This document shows positions 23,992 through 36,004 of a stretch of 64,000 bases of DNA, piece by piece. This stretch comes from Balanoglossus misakiensis (taxonomy: Eukaryota; Hemichordata). Position 1 is the stretch's first letter, and each line of letters starts with the position of its first letter. The position numbers were made by a program, and so were the translations under genes. A model generated the notes under the pieces. That model worked only from the letters and a program-made list of their open reading frames with translations. It was not told where the DNA came from and made no database searches. The DNA lies in contig CM082582.2 of the NCBI GenBank assembly GCA_040954595.2, forward strand, positions 1,178,001 through 1,242,000. Direction: 5' to 3'.

Positions 23992-24144
23992 CAATCAGTC
24001 AACATGGCTGCCTAATCGTTGGATAGCCCGGTTTCATCTCGCGATCATTCTGTCTTCCGATATGGCGTTGCATGGTTAAATTCGTCTCTTCTTTGCCGAC
24101 ATAGTCAGGCGACAGCGGTCCAGAAGCATAGGCAGCGACGCCAT
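23992..24144 (-). other. Candidate first exon at inner edge of left arm
   Basis: Reading outward on the minus strand: an ATG at 24144-24142 in good context opens a 22-codon frame beginning MASL and ending KKRRI, stopped at 24078-24076. The sequence continues to a consensus splice donor (GATTG then GTATGTC, boundary 23992/23991). The right arm holds the same arrangement. It may be a 5' exon with a short upstream frame, or a short protein; two amino-acid differences between arms and no frameshift are seen. Confidence 0.5.
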
Positions 24145-24183
24145 CTTGTTTACAATGTGAAGTATCGACTGCGCATGCTCAAT
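24139..24183 (-). promoter_or_regulatory. NRF1/YY1-like promoter block, left arm
   Basis: Contains CTGCGCATGCTC (NRF1-like) and, 27 bp away, CGCCATCTTG, the complement of CAAGATGGCG (YY1-like). In animal TATA-less promoters YY1 at AAGATGGCG often fixes the start site. It sits at the last conserved bases of the arm. Confidence 0.5.
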
Positions 24184-24829
24184 AATTTTCCGCGTTTTTT
24201 TTTTGCCAACGGCGCGCGCGCGGTGTCTGGTATAGAGAAAATAACATGCAAGTGCGCGGTTATTCATTTGTAAAAAATCAGTTATACATTTGTCATCAAC
24301 GTTTGAAAACTTTCAATGATCTTACCTCGGTAAGCATTTCAAATAGGTACATTTTTATTTAGAACCATCGTATGTGGAAAATAATAAAACATAGAGTGGG
24401 GATTGGCCCTATGTTTGACTTGATCATACCCAGCTCGGTTTGCGTTTTGTCATTGACGAGGGTGTCAGACTTTTGCTGAGAGAGTGAGTTTCTATAGCGT
24501 AAACGTTTATCGACTGGACTTTCTGTGCGCCAACAATTACATTATTTGTGGCCGGGGAACACGTGCAACTTTTGATGACTGTTTTTCTAGCGCCGTGTTT
24601 TTATCTTACGACCTAGAATACCTGCTTTCGTCACCATGGTCTGCTCTGCACGTACTATGCTTTCCAGTTTATGTAGCTTGAAGTTGTACCACATTTTGGT
24701 TTCCGAGCTGTAGCGAACATAATACTATATGAAACTAATAGCTACGTGTTGACCGCAGCGACTGCGTGTTTTTTTTGTTGTATTCCCAACCTACAGTTTA
24801 TTCTCATGCAGCTCAGACTGAGGTCGCTT

Positions 24830-25162
24830 CTAAGAGAAAAAACAACAGCATATTTTGGCTGCTGCCAGACCAGGAATGGAAAATCTTGAGTGGCGCTGGG
24901 CTGCATTTCTCTGTAGGACTGTAGTTGTATTGTTCAAGGGTTCGCCAGCATCGCCTTCAGACTTGTTGTCATAGTCACTGGTGGCGGTTTGTCCTGCACT
25001 ACTCGTCGTTCTATTTGATGTGGTGGTATTATTCCCAGATGTCTGTGCCGAGGATCCTGCCCGTTTTCCGATTCTCTTCGTTTTGTCGGCCATTTGCTTC
25101 ACTTTTTCTGTCATTGTTGCGACGTCAGTCTCTGTTGTTGTTCGAAGGAGGCGAAAGTCCAT
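24830..25162 (-). CDS. Uncertain minus-strand open frame in spacer
   Basis: A 110-residue frame that starts MDFRLLRTTTET, has a basic helix-like stretch (KQMADKTKRIGKRAG) and a Thr/Ser/Asn-rich middle. No family is recognised. A pyrimidine-rich run ending in TTAG near its 3' end looks like a splice acceptor, which argues against the last residues being coding. It could be a 5' exon or chance. Confidence 0.22.
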   Translation of the reverse strand: MDFRLLRTTTETDVATMTEKVKQMADKTKRIGKRAGSSAQTSGNNTTTSNRTTSSAGQTATSDYDNKSEGDAGEPLNNTTTVLQRNAAQRHSRFSIPGLAAAKICCCFFS

Positions 25163-25258
25163 TCACCATTAATAGCCGAATTTCCAAGATCGTCCGTTAA
25201 TTACAATGCGACGTCACGCTACCATGTCCTAAGAAAGACTACAGGGCACATTTTTTTA

Positions 25259-25425
25259 TCTCGTGCGCACGACTTACGTGTGCATGTGATATTTTCTCGT
25301 GAACACGAGTGCGCTCGCAATTTTCTCGTGCGCACGAGATATGCACGAGATAGCATGTTTCTCGTGCACACGAGAAAACATCTCGCTGGAACAAGATACT
25401 ATCTCTTGCACAAGAAATAGAATAA
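25259..25425. repeat. Cluster of TCTCGTGCGCACGAGA-type palindromes
   Basis: A perfect 16-bp palindrome TCTCGTGCGCACGAGA lies at 25324-25339, with partial copies at 25259-25272 and further CTCGTG/CACGAG half-sites at about 25295, 25347 and 25370. At least six half-sites fall within 170 bp, alternating in orientation. Confidence 0.75.
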
Positions 25426-27449
25426 CTGGCAGCCACTATGATGTCTGCCACAGGCAAATTTAAATATTCCACTCTGGATCTTCTTTCAGCCCTTCGGAAA
25501 ACATGAGCATTTATGAAATCCGGCTCTCAATTTTTCGAGAAGTTCCAGCAGTTGTGGTGTCGCCAAAAACGAATGTATGCCATTCCTGGCGGAAAAAAAT
25601 ATGCAAGAGACGCTTGCAATACACTGCCATCTACCTGACCGCCCTACATGCCTTAATGTAAGGTAGAAGGTCGGGCGGTAGGAAGAGTTCACCAAAAGAG
25701 GGCGCATTTTATCATCCATTGATTTATACTGTGTACGAGCAGAGAAGCCTCAGTGTTCGCGGTTAGAACCGTATCGGTAAGACAAAGACAGAAGAGTTGA
25801 CAGACAGCAAACCTATTCAGTTTATATAATATAATTCTTACTGTAAAACGTTCCCTGAATAAAGCCTTGTGCTCATAAGAACATTGAAGATTGTCGCATA
25901 CAGACCGACACCCTTTTATCTATTGTAGGTATTGAATAGAACGCTAAATACCTGTGTATTTCTTATTCATTAAGCAATGATGTAACACAACAAGTTTCGG
26001 ACAGTGTGAAGAAAGGGCCAAAGCACTCTTGCAAGTTAGTGTTGTGTACTCTTTTCCAACACTGCTGCAAGCTGTTCAGCACCTGATGCTGCTTGTATCT
26101 CCGATGACAAATGGACAGTCTGTGTGCTGTCAAAGTAAATCCATCAATTTTGCGGAGCTGAAAAGGAAAATGACAGCCTGTCAAACTCAAATCTGCCAGA
26201 CGAAATAGGGAAAGAAATGCATAACAGGTAATCCACCATAGTATGAATTTTAGCCAGCATCCTATGAAATGCGGTGAAACGGAACTGCAATTAATTTTAA
26301 ATGAATTCTGCTCAAATTGTTTTGTTAGTTCTCAACATTGGATTGGAACCGTTAAATATATTGTACCGTATAACATTATCATACAGGTTAGTATGTCAAA
26401 TATTTTTCCATTTGGCATTTTCTTCTTGAGGTCATTTCAACAGTATGCACACCACAGTTTGTGAGATATGGACAGAAACAAACAGGAATCTATGCAATGT
26501 TATAATAGTATATTATTGTTAACAAGAAAGCGGCAACTCTCTGCCTGGCAGAGAATAATGATAGTCTTTTTGAAAAAAAGGGCGTGCTGAGGATATGGTC
26601 AGTCAAAAACATACATGTATAAGGTATGCCTGAACTAATTTTTAACATGGTGTACATAAATATTTATGCATTGTCACAATGACTGGAGGTCTTTAAATGA
26701 CCAAGCTGTATGGACACCTCATTCAATGTTACATATATTTGTTATTACATGTTTATTGAAATTGCCAGTTGTCTGTTTTAATTCTGGCAGTTCTGCTGTG
26801 TCTTTTGTCTTGCCCTGACAGAATGCAGTAATATTTGCAGTACAAGAGGAGTGTCAGTAAATAGTGGAGCAATATCTTTCTACGAATGTACTCATGCATT
26901 GCTCCAAAGTGAAGTACATTCGCAAAACCAGTTTGGGAAATCGGGACTCTTTTCAAGATAATACCACATTTTTGTGGATGTCACATGACATGGAAACACT
27001 CTAGAATCACGATTGAGATAAGGTTTCGGTTTGATATACCACTTCCTTGTTATTTCAATCTGTATGTTTTCTTAACCCCCTCCCTCGAAAAAAGGTAATT
27101 GAGGTAATTGTAAAATTACCTGAAAACAAACAGGCTACTCTAGCCTCCATTTTATGAGGTTTGTGATGTAACATATTTTGAATTTCGTGAATCGATCAAA
27201 AGTTTCCGTGCACCAACTATCAAAACTATACCAACAAATAATTTGGGCAATTCATAAGGAGAATCTAGTGGGTCAGCGGCTATAGAACTGACGTAAGTGT
27301 AAGTATCAGAGGATTGTGGGTACGAGGCTGGGAAGAGCAAAACTCGAACACTCATGAAATCTACACGTGACGCCAAATTCTTTGTAATATGAACAGTGGA
27401 AAACTGCCATGCCATCCCTCTAAGTGCAAACTTCCAAAGATTTCAATCT

Positions 27450-27526
27450 GGTGATATTTAAAAAAAATATTTTATTCAAATTCATGTGGTGATATTTAAA
27501 AAAAAATATTTTATTCAAATTCATGT
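27450..27526. repeat. 38-bp tandem duplication
   Basis: Two adjacent copies of a GTGATATTTAAAAAAAATAT-type unit ending in TTCATG, differing by one A. Confidence 0.85.
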
Positions 27527-27916
27527 TATAAATTAAACTTGCATCTATGATATAGAAATGACTCTGTCTTATATAACAAAAATACAAATAACTTGGTTAG
27601 ATGACCAAAGATTTCCCATCTCGAAAAGTTTCTACCAAAATGACTAACTCCAAATCTGCTAAGAGAGCCCTAGCAAATTTAATCACTGCACATTACTCTC
27701 GATAAAACGAAATATTGCGCATTCATTTTGTCCTTGAATTGAAATGCATGGCCAGTGTTCATAGACTTCACACACACAGGATGTTTAAGGAGTTGAATTG
27801 TTATTGACAGCGACCAGGTCGGTAGATTCTATAGGATGAAGAAAAAATGAAAAGACAGTCAGTACATAGCTAAATTCTCCTATACAAGGGCGTCTTCAAT
27901 TGGTACAGTGACTGAC

Positions 27917-27987
27917 TGAATGGATGAATGAATGAATGAATGAATGAATGAATGAATGAATGAATGAATGAATGAATGAATGAATGA
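27917..27987. repeat. (GAAT)n microsatellite
   Basis: About 17 uninterrupted GAAT units. Confidence 0.95.
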
Positions 27988-28873
27988 TGAACGGATGAGT
28001 CGTAATAATATGCTTCAATCATAGGGGCTTTGAAAATTATTAAAATAAAATAAAAAATAATGTACTCACAACCGACATTTATACAACAGACAGCTCAAGA
28101 AACTCCTCCATGTGTACAATACTTTGCCAATTTAGTGACAACATCAGCTTGCAGAGCACGTGAGCACCGCTTTCGCCAGCCTGTGGTGCCCGCATATCTT
28201 TTTTGTTCAGCAGTAACATGCACGACACATGCAGAGACACAAACGTCCATGTTGCAAATTGTAGATGAAAGCATCAGCTGCGCTGGTTTTATGGTCAGCA
28301 TCACTGGCTGTTACATGAAAACTGTTTGTCACATACCTTAACCAACATATACGTGTATCTGTATGGAAAGAAAGTAGGCTCACCCCCGGTACAGTATTAT
28401 TTTTTTTGCATGCACGCAATGGAATTTGCTAAACTGGGATCATCTGCGCGCATTTCAAAACGTGCTCGTTGCTTAACTTCGCGTGCTTTACTACTCACAA
28501 TTATTCCACTTGTGAACGAACACGTCACCCAATTTTACAGTGTAGCCATGTGGAAAACCGGTGACAAGGTAATATTTCATTCGAAGATCAACCTACGTTC
28601 AGAAAGTTTGCATTGTGGTGAATTCTCACTGCTCTCGCAATGCGGTCTGTGGCTCACTGCCGCAGACCGCATTACACGTAGAAATAAATTCTGTACGTCA
28701 CAGTTCGTAGGTCGCATAGGTCATGGAGTTAATCCATTATACATTGCGGCTTACAATTTCTCGTGACCCTCTTATCATGCAGCTTGTGTGTTACTGACCA
28801 CTGACGCATGTCAAAACACTCAATATTTTTTTTAAATTTGCAAAATCTTTCATTTTAAAGTTGTGATACTCAC

Positions 28874-29024
28874 TGCAGATAGCATTCTTTTCAGTAGGAA
28901 CTATTTCTGCTGCCATTTCAATATTGTCTGTATTCCATGTAAATATATTTCCTCCAATTGAACAGTCCCCCGCCAGAGCTGCAACCTCTTCTGCAGTCAG
29001 AACTTTTGACCACATGTATGTCAT
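28874..29024 (-). pseudogene. Pentraxin C-terminal exon fragment
   Basis: On the minus strand the frame reads YMWSKVLTAEEVAALAGDC, then GGNIFTW, the conserved C-terminal end of a pentraxin (LamG-like) domain; in the family this is W-x-x-V-L-x-x-x-E-I-x-x-L-x-x-x-C with G-N-x-x-x-W. It ends at a good donor (GTGAGT, exon edge 28874). Upstream, a TAA lies directly before the first ATG and no acceptor is present; from about 29046 the sequence is arm repeat. So the 5' part of the exon is missing: a captured or truncated host exon. SVEP1-type proteins carry such a domain, but a link to the gene at 1-5433 (opposite strand) is not shown. Confidence 0.68.
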
Positions 29025-29045
29025 TTAGTCAAGACAATTTGGGAG

Positions 29046-29345
29046 AACTGTAGTTTAAAGCCTCCAAAGCTGCCACTTTTTGCATTATTTTCATGATTTT
29101 ATTTTCCAACTTAAATTGGTTCATCAAAATAAGCTTACTGATAGGTATACATAAACATCTTATCGATGCCCGATTGTGACTGCATGTTGCAATTGGAACA
29201 TGCTATGTATTAAAACGGTGCCTCACCGATTTAATCAGCCTTCATACAAACAATAGCAGCTAAGCAGCTATCGTGAAATGCGACGCCAAGTGATGACAAA
29301 CCAATGCAAATGCAAGTAATATGGCTTAATGGTCACGGGTGAAGA
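29046..29345. repeat. Partial third copy of arm segment inside spacer
   Basis: Matches 35460-35745 of the right arm in the same orientation (AAATAAGCTTACTG, GGTATACAT, then AAGTAATATGGCTT) and 17290-17440 of the left arm in reverse. It abuts the pentraxin fragment. Confidence 0.75.
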
Positions 29346-30495
29346 TTTTAGGGAATAGGGAATATACATATGAAGTATTTTACTCTGGAAAAAAATATGC
29401 CAATTTTAGCAGCTATAGGGTTTTTAAAGCGCGGGCGAAGTATGAACAGATGCAGTAAATATCGATACATTGTATTTTGGAGGTTTCTCATAACCATGAT
29501 TGGTTGGCTAATTATGCGGCGTTTTCTAAATAAAAGGAACAATATTAATTTATTGTTGGGGCTCACCTCCGTTAACATCTTGCCGTCTCTGCTGAGTTTT
29601 GGCCTCTTCCAGCGGCACGTGTTTGTCCTTTAGGGCATGCTGTAAAATATTTAGAATAGCGCTGCCATTTGATCAAAGGATAAGCTGGCTTCGAGTGTTA
29701 GGGATGTGTGTCTGACGACTATGCCTCGAAGCAAAAGACACAGCCGACCCTGCCACGCATATTCATTTGTTGTGTCACACATTTTCGATCCAAGAAGAGA
29801 ATATCAACCTTGACGTTGCGAAAATGACAAGAAACTTTCACTCATATAGGTTGTGTGATTACTTACCCGCAACTTGTTGGGAATTGCTGTCACCAGAGGT
29901 GCACACAGCGTGAAAGCCAGAATGACTGCGACGCCTGCATTGGATTCGTCATGAATGGAAACATCGATGAACACGTTCGGTCTTCGATGAGGCTAGTGTC
30001 CACAGAATAGGCATTCTTTTATAACGCAGCTGGGAGGTGGTAAATCCATTGTGATTACCATGCTATTAGTAGCCCAAGCAGTCAAACTTTGCGAAAAATA
30101 TATAAATATGGAAAAATATATCAATGGGATCAATAGTTATTAAGCACTTTTTAAAAACAAATGACACCGTAAGATCAATTATCTTGTTTTCCGCGACAAG
30201 TTTCAACATGGTATGTCAGCGCTACCAGTGAATAATATTATTAGAAACTATGACAGCTGTAACCGTGCGATTAATGATTTGATCAATTTTAATCATATAC
30301 TTGTAAATATTTGCGCGGGTGCTGGTTTAATAAACTGTGTTGATATATAGGTGGAAGACTGTTTAGTTTTCCAGTCAATTATGTGATGTATTACGCCTGA
30401 CGCTTAAATGATTTGGTCCAGGGAGAATAACCGCGTTTGGCCGGTCAAGCGAACCCTGGATCTTGCAGGCTCTGCCCACTTTCCAATCAACAACC

Positions 30496-30540
30496 ATTGA
30501 GCATGCGCAGTTGATACTTCACATTGTAAACAAGATGGCG
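30496..30540 (+). promoter_or_regulatory. NRF1/YY1-like promoter block, right arm
   Basis: GAGCATGCGCAG (NRF1-like) followed by CAAGATGGCG at 30531-30540 (YY1-like, overlapping the ATG). It mirrors 24139-24183, giving two outward-facing promoter-like blocks. Confidence 0.5.
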
Positions 30541-30687
30541 TCGCTGTATATGCTTCTGGACCGCTGTCGCCCGACTATGTCGGCAAAGAAGAGACGAATT
30601 TAACCAAGCAACGCCATATCGGAAGATAGAATGATCGCGAGATGAAACCGGGATATCCAACGATTTGGCAGCCATGTTGATTGATTG
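30535..30687 (+). other. Candidate first exon at inner edge of right arm
   Basis: An ATG at 30535 opens the same 22-codon frame as the left arm (MASL to KKRRI, stop 30601-30603). The exon candidate ends at a strong donor GTAAGTCG (boundary 30687/30688). No matching acceptor could be chosen. Conservation of frame and donor in both arms supports a real transcript start. Confidence 0.5.
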
Positions 30688-31399
30688 GTAAGTCGCCGAA
30701 GTAACTATTTGCCATTGATTTGTTTACCAGAAACGGTTTGCCTTTGGAACACATTTGACCTCACCGAAATTGATTTCAGAGTTTTTTCCCAAGAACTAAT
30801 GACGTTCGTTTTCACCTTTCTGTCCCGAAGTTGCAAACGTGTTGTCTCTGAGAAAATAAATGTGATTTGTACCCGCGATAATCATAGTTCGGATTTCAAC
30901 CCACAACATCAACGCCAGCCATTCACCAACATGTGCCAGATAATGTTTATCAGTCATATTTTCTCAGTCTGAATTTACAAAAGACTAATTGTATATTATG
31001 CACATTGCAATTTTAATATGTAACACGTTTGACCTGAGTGGGAGAATGGATTGAAGGGACACAAGCTTTTGTAGCCACTTATATTTTGACACTGTTTATA
31101 TAAATGTTGAGCTGGCATATTTGTTCCCTTATGATGTAGTGTACCTGTTGCATTGAAATGAAGCTGTAATATTAAAGTGCAATTTAGTCCTTTGGTTTAC
31201 TGGGAAAATGAGGTCAATAAATGACAGGTTTATTTAGATATATGATATATTTCTCACAAGCACTTATGCATATGTATGAGATACTTATTTATTTTTAATT
31301 TATGTATTTATTTTTAATTTATTTTGTATGTTCAGGTAATCATATGGATTTGTATGGAATCACATACACATTAATTAAAGACTATCATATCACAGAAGT

Positions 31400-32150
31400 C
31401 GAGCCTCCACATGTGTAAGGTAACCATTTAGGTTTCATGACTAAGTTTGTTTAAGAATTCATAAAGCACGAATTCTACCTAATGAATGAATTTTCTTAGA
31501 ATTTCACAACTGTGACAGGGTTTGCAGTTATGCGAAAAAGTGTTATTATTCACATACGAAACTTTTCGTAAACATTTTTCTGATGGCAATGCATTTAACT
31601 TTGAACAAATATTGACGTCAGTTAGTAGTGCTATTTTGTCAGTGAAATTGCTTCATCATCATCCCTCCAACCAAAGTTGAAACTGAGTTGCAAATATTGC
31701 ACAGCTTGAAATCATAAAATGTCGCAAAATTGAACCAACCATTCGGTCAACGATTATGTTCTTACAGCTATTATTAGAAGCAGACAGTCTCAGGGAACAA
31801 GATACATGGGCCTGATTTGCAAACTGAGTTGGAACTGACCTTGCCTGCCCATGGATGCGCCAATTCAGTGAATCTTATCGTATTAAAAATGAATATGGAG
31901 AACTATTCTCTGTGTTGTGATTGTTAGCCTACATGTATACATATGTACCTTGAGTGATTCCACTTTCTTCAGTGTCCTGTGAATTCAGTTGCCATAACTT
32001 GCGCTTCACACAGCGCATACATGTAGGTCTAATCAATTGGGCAACTGGGTCTTACAATATTATATGATGCCTCTTACTGGCCGAAGGACCACAAGTTGCA
32101 TTTTCACATCGCATATAAATAGAAAACCCATTAATTTCTACTGTATGATT
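31400..32150. repeat. Sub-arm module, copy C (+)
   Basis: Direct copy of 15850-16720 and inverted relative to B. Shared: CATCATCATCCCTCCAACCA and GTTGCAAATATTGCACAGCT. More diverged at its 3' end than A and B. Confidence 0.83.
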
Positions 32151-33984
32151 TTATTGACGATTCAATAGTTTCATGACTGTTAGTGTTAATTACAATACCT
32201 AAATTCCCAAATGAAAGCATGCTGTCAGTTTTCATGTGATTGATATTAATTTTACAATTTCAAAATATGCTTAGCTCTGAATGATTATGAACATATCAAA
32301 CTTCATGTTAAATAAACTGTCTTGATATTGTATACATTAAGGCCTACTACCAGTGTCACAACATTGATTTCCTGCATTTTTGCTCATGCCTTCTGACCAG
32401 TCAGTTGCCTCTGTATGTGTGTATGTAGTATGTATGGATGTATGTATGTCTGTCCACATCAAAAACTTGAAAACCCCTTCGCGTATCCCCTTGATATTTG
32501 GTGTGTAGATGTAGGCCAGCCTGTAAATAGGATTTTGTTCATATTAAGAAGGTTGAAGTATTTTCATGATTGGTTTTATTTGATTACTCCAGAAACATAC
32601 AATACAGAGTCTGTGTGGTAAGACTTGATATTGGGTTTTTAGATGCAGGCACGCCTGTTCAAATGAAATATGCTAATTACCTGGAGCAATGTGAAATTGA
32701 TCAAAACTCAGAAACTCAACAACTGGTCAGATTGCTTTGAACATTTGTATGCATGTAGCTTATGTCACGCCTGATATACTTTCAGCTAATATCGTGAATT
32801 GTATCTAGAATTTAGTAAGCTATTTCCTATAGGTAATCTTTGTTAGTATTGTTTAAATTGTGGCAAAATTTGTAATTTTTGGGAAATGTAATTTTGTCAT
32901 TTTTGGTCAAAAATCATTTTCTCTGAAACTCCATGTCAGGTCAGGTTGCATTTAAATTTTGGTTTGCTTGTTCCATGAGGTAACCCAAGTAATGTTGTAT
33001 ATCATTTTGGTGAAATTTGCATATTTGTGGTCTTGAGGCAATTTTTGCAATTTGTATTCTTTGAAACCGCATGTCAAATTGCTTTCAATTTTGGTAGGCA
33101 TGTTCCTTGTGGTGATTGAAGTGAGATATTGTTGGATTTGTTGATATCTGAATTTTTGTGGTTGAGGCAGTTTTTGTCATTGTTGAAGAAATGTTGTTTT
33201 CACTGAAAATACTCCGATTCCTGTGAAATTGTATTAGGTTACCTGGTAGGTCATATCTGCTTGGCAATGTCACAGCGGTGTACACACCTATTTTTGTGTA
33301 ATCCAAAGTGTGTAATAACCCAGCAAATATTTACTAGTAAATCATGTATGTTCTACTTCTTACAAGGTTGAAGTATGTTGATGTCTGGGTTAAATGGGAT
33401 TCTTCAGAAACATACAATACAGAGTCTGTGGTACAGTTCATGGTCACATTCAGAATTACCTAGTCTATATCCAGCCGTGTTCTGTCCGCTTTGCTTCCAA
33501 AAGTATCGTCTAGTGTCATGCATGCCACTTGCCCAATAATCTGACACCCCTTGCTGGGAAATTTGATGTAACAAGTATCCCTTAGTGAAATTATTAACAT
33601 AAATTGAACAATGTTGATTTGGCGTAAGATTATAGTGAAGGCAGGGCTTATTACATTGAAAATGCTATCCAGCCTTAATTACACATTATGAATATCCTTT
33701 GTCCAATCATTGGAAAAACAATGTACCGTAGACTTGCATAGCACTTTGAAGGTGAATCGCAAGTGGTCACTTTAATTACATTACCTCAAGCAGTCTTTTA
33801 CATGTAGCTATAATAAGACAAACATTCCCAGTGTAATTAACATCACTGTTGTTATTAGTATCTATCTCCGATAAGTATCAAGTCTGCCTTATGTTATTTT
33901 AAGTCAATTGTCAGGTTCATGTACATATTTTACAACTTATCTATCTTGTCAAAAACTTTCGCATGTACCTAATTCTAGGCTTAC

Positions 33985-35175
33985 CAGTAGGGTTATAGAT
34001 ACAGTGTATTATATTAACATGCATTAATATGAAACTAAATGTTGATGGTTAATTAAAGACCCCCTTGAGCTATGGTAACCTCATTAAATATGTGCATATC
34101 TTATTCTAGTGGATGTGGTAACCTGGACATGGACAACTCAGGGGTCAAAATCTGTTGACAAACTTTTGGGTGATCTTGGGTAAACTTTGACCTACATTCC
34201 TATATCTTGGCATCCGGCACAGATACATCCGTGACACTTGGAGTTATGGAACTATGTAATGGAATATTATGTCTTGCCTCATTAATTATGTACATACCTA
34301 ATGCCAGCCTAACCAATAGGGCTGGAAGTCTGCCTTTTTTTGGACATGATACATTTGAGATCAACATTTTTCTACAGCAGCCAGCCTTCTCTTAAAAAGA
34401 ATGGACAATATAAAGGCTTTGCTGGTATACTGAACTTTGGACTCCCTCCCTGAGACTGTGTGCCAATGACGGGATAGCCTACTCAGCGTTGGGTAGATCC
34501 TAAGAAGGCCTCAGCCAGGCATCAGATACAAAAAGCGGAAATCCAAGCTTTAATGGTGGGTTACATCGTTAACTTCCCTGCAGAGCTGATTTCTCAGACT
34601 GTGAGCCAATGACGGGTAAAGCCCCTAGGTAGGGGCCACCTAAGACAGGCCGGTCATGCTTTAGTCACAAAGAAGGGCAAGTTCAGTCATACCATAACTT
34701 TGTCTGCTGTATATGCTTCATAATGATTGCATGGTATTTTGAGAATACATTGTCTTAAGGCAGTGTGACCAGCTAAAAAGTACTGGCAAACACAGCCAAT
34801 GTGTAATAAAAAACATCTAATTTGGCTGAATAAAAGACATAAAACACAGCAAAAGCACTGTGACTAGCTGAGACATAATACTCCATTATGCATTTCCATC
34901 ACTCCAAGTGTCAAGGTTGCATCTGCTCTGGATGCCAAGATATAGTAATGTTGGTCAAGGTTTACCCAAAGTCACCCAAAGTTCTGTCAAACAATTTTGA
35001 CCCCAATGTTGTCCATGTTTAGGTTTCTCCCTCCACTTGATAGCCTACAATTAGATATGCAAATACTTAATGACATTACCATAGATTAAGGCGGTCCTAA
35101 ATTAACCATGAAATTATAGTTTCATGTTAATTCTTGTTATTACAAAACACTGTATCTATAACCCTTCTGGAAGCC
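33985..35175. repeat. Nested foldback in right arm
   Basis: Counterpart of 17868-19065. The loop carries GACGGGTAAAGCCCCTAGG, the complement of the left-arm loop. Short open frames here are not conserved between arms. Confidence 0.85.
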
Positions 35176-35904
35176 ATACTTTGTTTCATGCTACCCAATA
35201 TGTGAAAGTAGGTAAAAAATCAGCCAAGGTTATTTGAAATTTTGCTGAAAAAAATCCGGTCCCTGACATTTGGTAAAGGGGTCAAGACACTTGGCAACAA
35301 ATTGTTGTCCCAGATTAGAACATATTCATAAAAAACTCAGGGAAAGAAGGAAGTTTTTCACAGCTTTGGTGCTTCAAATAGTAGAGAGGTTCCCAAGTTA
35401 TTTCAATGAAACCTTAATGTCAACATTACATCGTTAGACTCGAACTCATCTGGCATAAAGCTGCTAGTTAAAGCCCTAAGGGTTGTGCCACTTTTTCATT
35501 ATTTTCATCTAAGATTTGTCAATCTAAATAAGCTTACTGCTAGGTATACATCTACATGAACATCTTGTTGACTGACGATTGTGGCTGTAATTTAAAGAAG
35601 TCAGATATTTAACAGGTACCACACCTGTTTAATCTGCCTCTATACAAAGGGTACACATCTATAGTGGTATGCATCACCTAGATATGACAAACATAAGCAC
35701 TACAAGTAATATGGCTTTATGGTGGCGATTTTGAAGGATGTGGAGAAGATTTGAAAAACACTCTTGAGGAAAAAGATGTGTTAAATCTTTGAAATGTGTT
35801 TTATTCTTTGGTTCCCATTTCGTATATGTCTATCTACCACTGGGACCAATGTGAAATTGGTGGAAACTGGTCAAATTGCTTTAGAAATTGGTGTGTATTC
35901 ATTT

Positions 35905-35971
35905 TGAGACCTCATGGATTTTTTTTCATTTTTAGCTCACGTGAAAATCACGTAAGCTTATGGTTTAGCGA

Positions 35972-36004
<33 letters not shown>

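Larger units (their letters stand above)
14139..24183. repeat. Left arm of giant inverted repeat
   Basis: This 10-kb segment is a diverged reverse complement of 30496-41667. Anchors seen: 14139-14215 with 41595-41667, 14271-14475 with about 41370-41525, 14700-16340 with 39075-41030, 16880-17115 with 38270-38520, 17140-19603 with 33455-35905, 20992-22078 with 32341-33455, 22541-22700 with 32180-32336, 22740-24183 with 30496-32140. The order is fully collinear. Arm-specific insertions here are 19604-20991 and 22083-22536. Identity is imperfect throughout, with many substitutions and indels. Confidence 0.88.
24184..30495. other. 6.3-kb spacer of the giant inverted repeat
   Basis: Single-copy relative to the arms. 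It contains a candidate minus-strand frame (24830-25162), a palindrome cluster (25259-25425), a 38-bp duplication, a (GAAT)n run, a pentraxin exon fragment and a partial arm copy (29046-29345). No transposase, integrase, polymerase or helicase motif was found on either strand. Confidence 0.7.

Noticed and set aside
27152-27415. 87-residue minus-strand open frame
   Set aside because: Looks somewhat protein-like, but no family, start context or splice signals support it.
28326-28766. 146-residue plus-strand open frame in the spacer
   Set aside because: No recognisable motif; composition resembles non-coding flank, and no splice or promoter support.
24184-30495. Maverick/Polinton, Helitron or other self-encoded giant transposon in the spacer
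   Set aside because: No polymerase B, integrase, Rep/helicase, ATPase or protease motif was found on either strand.
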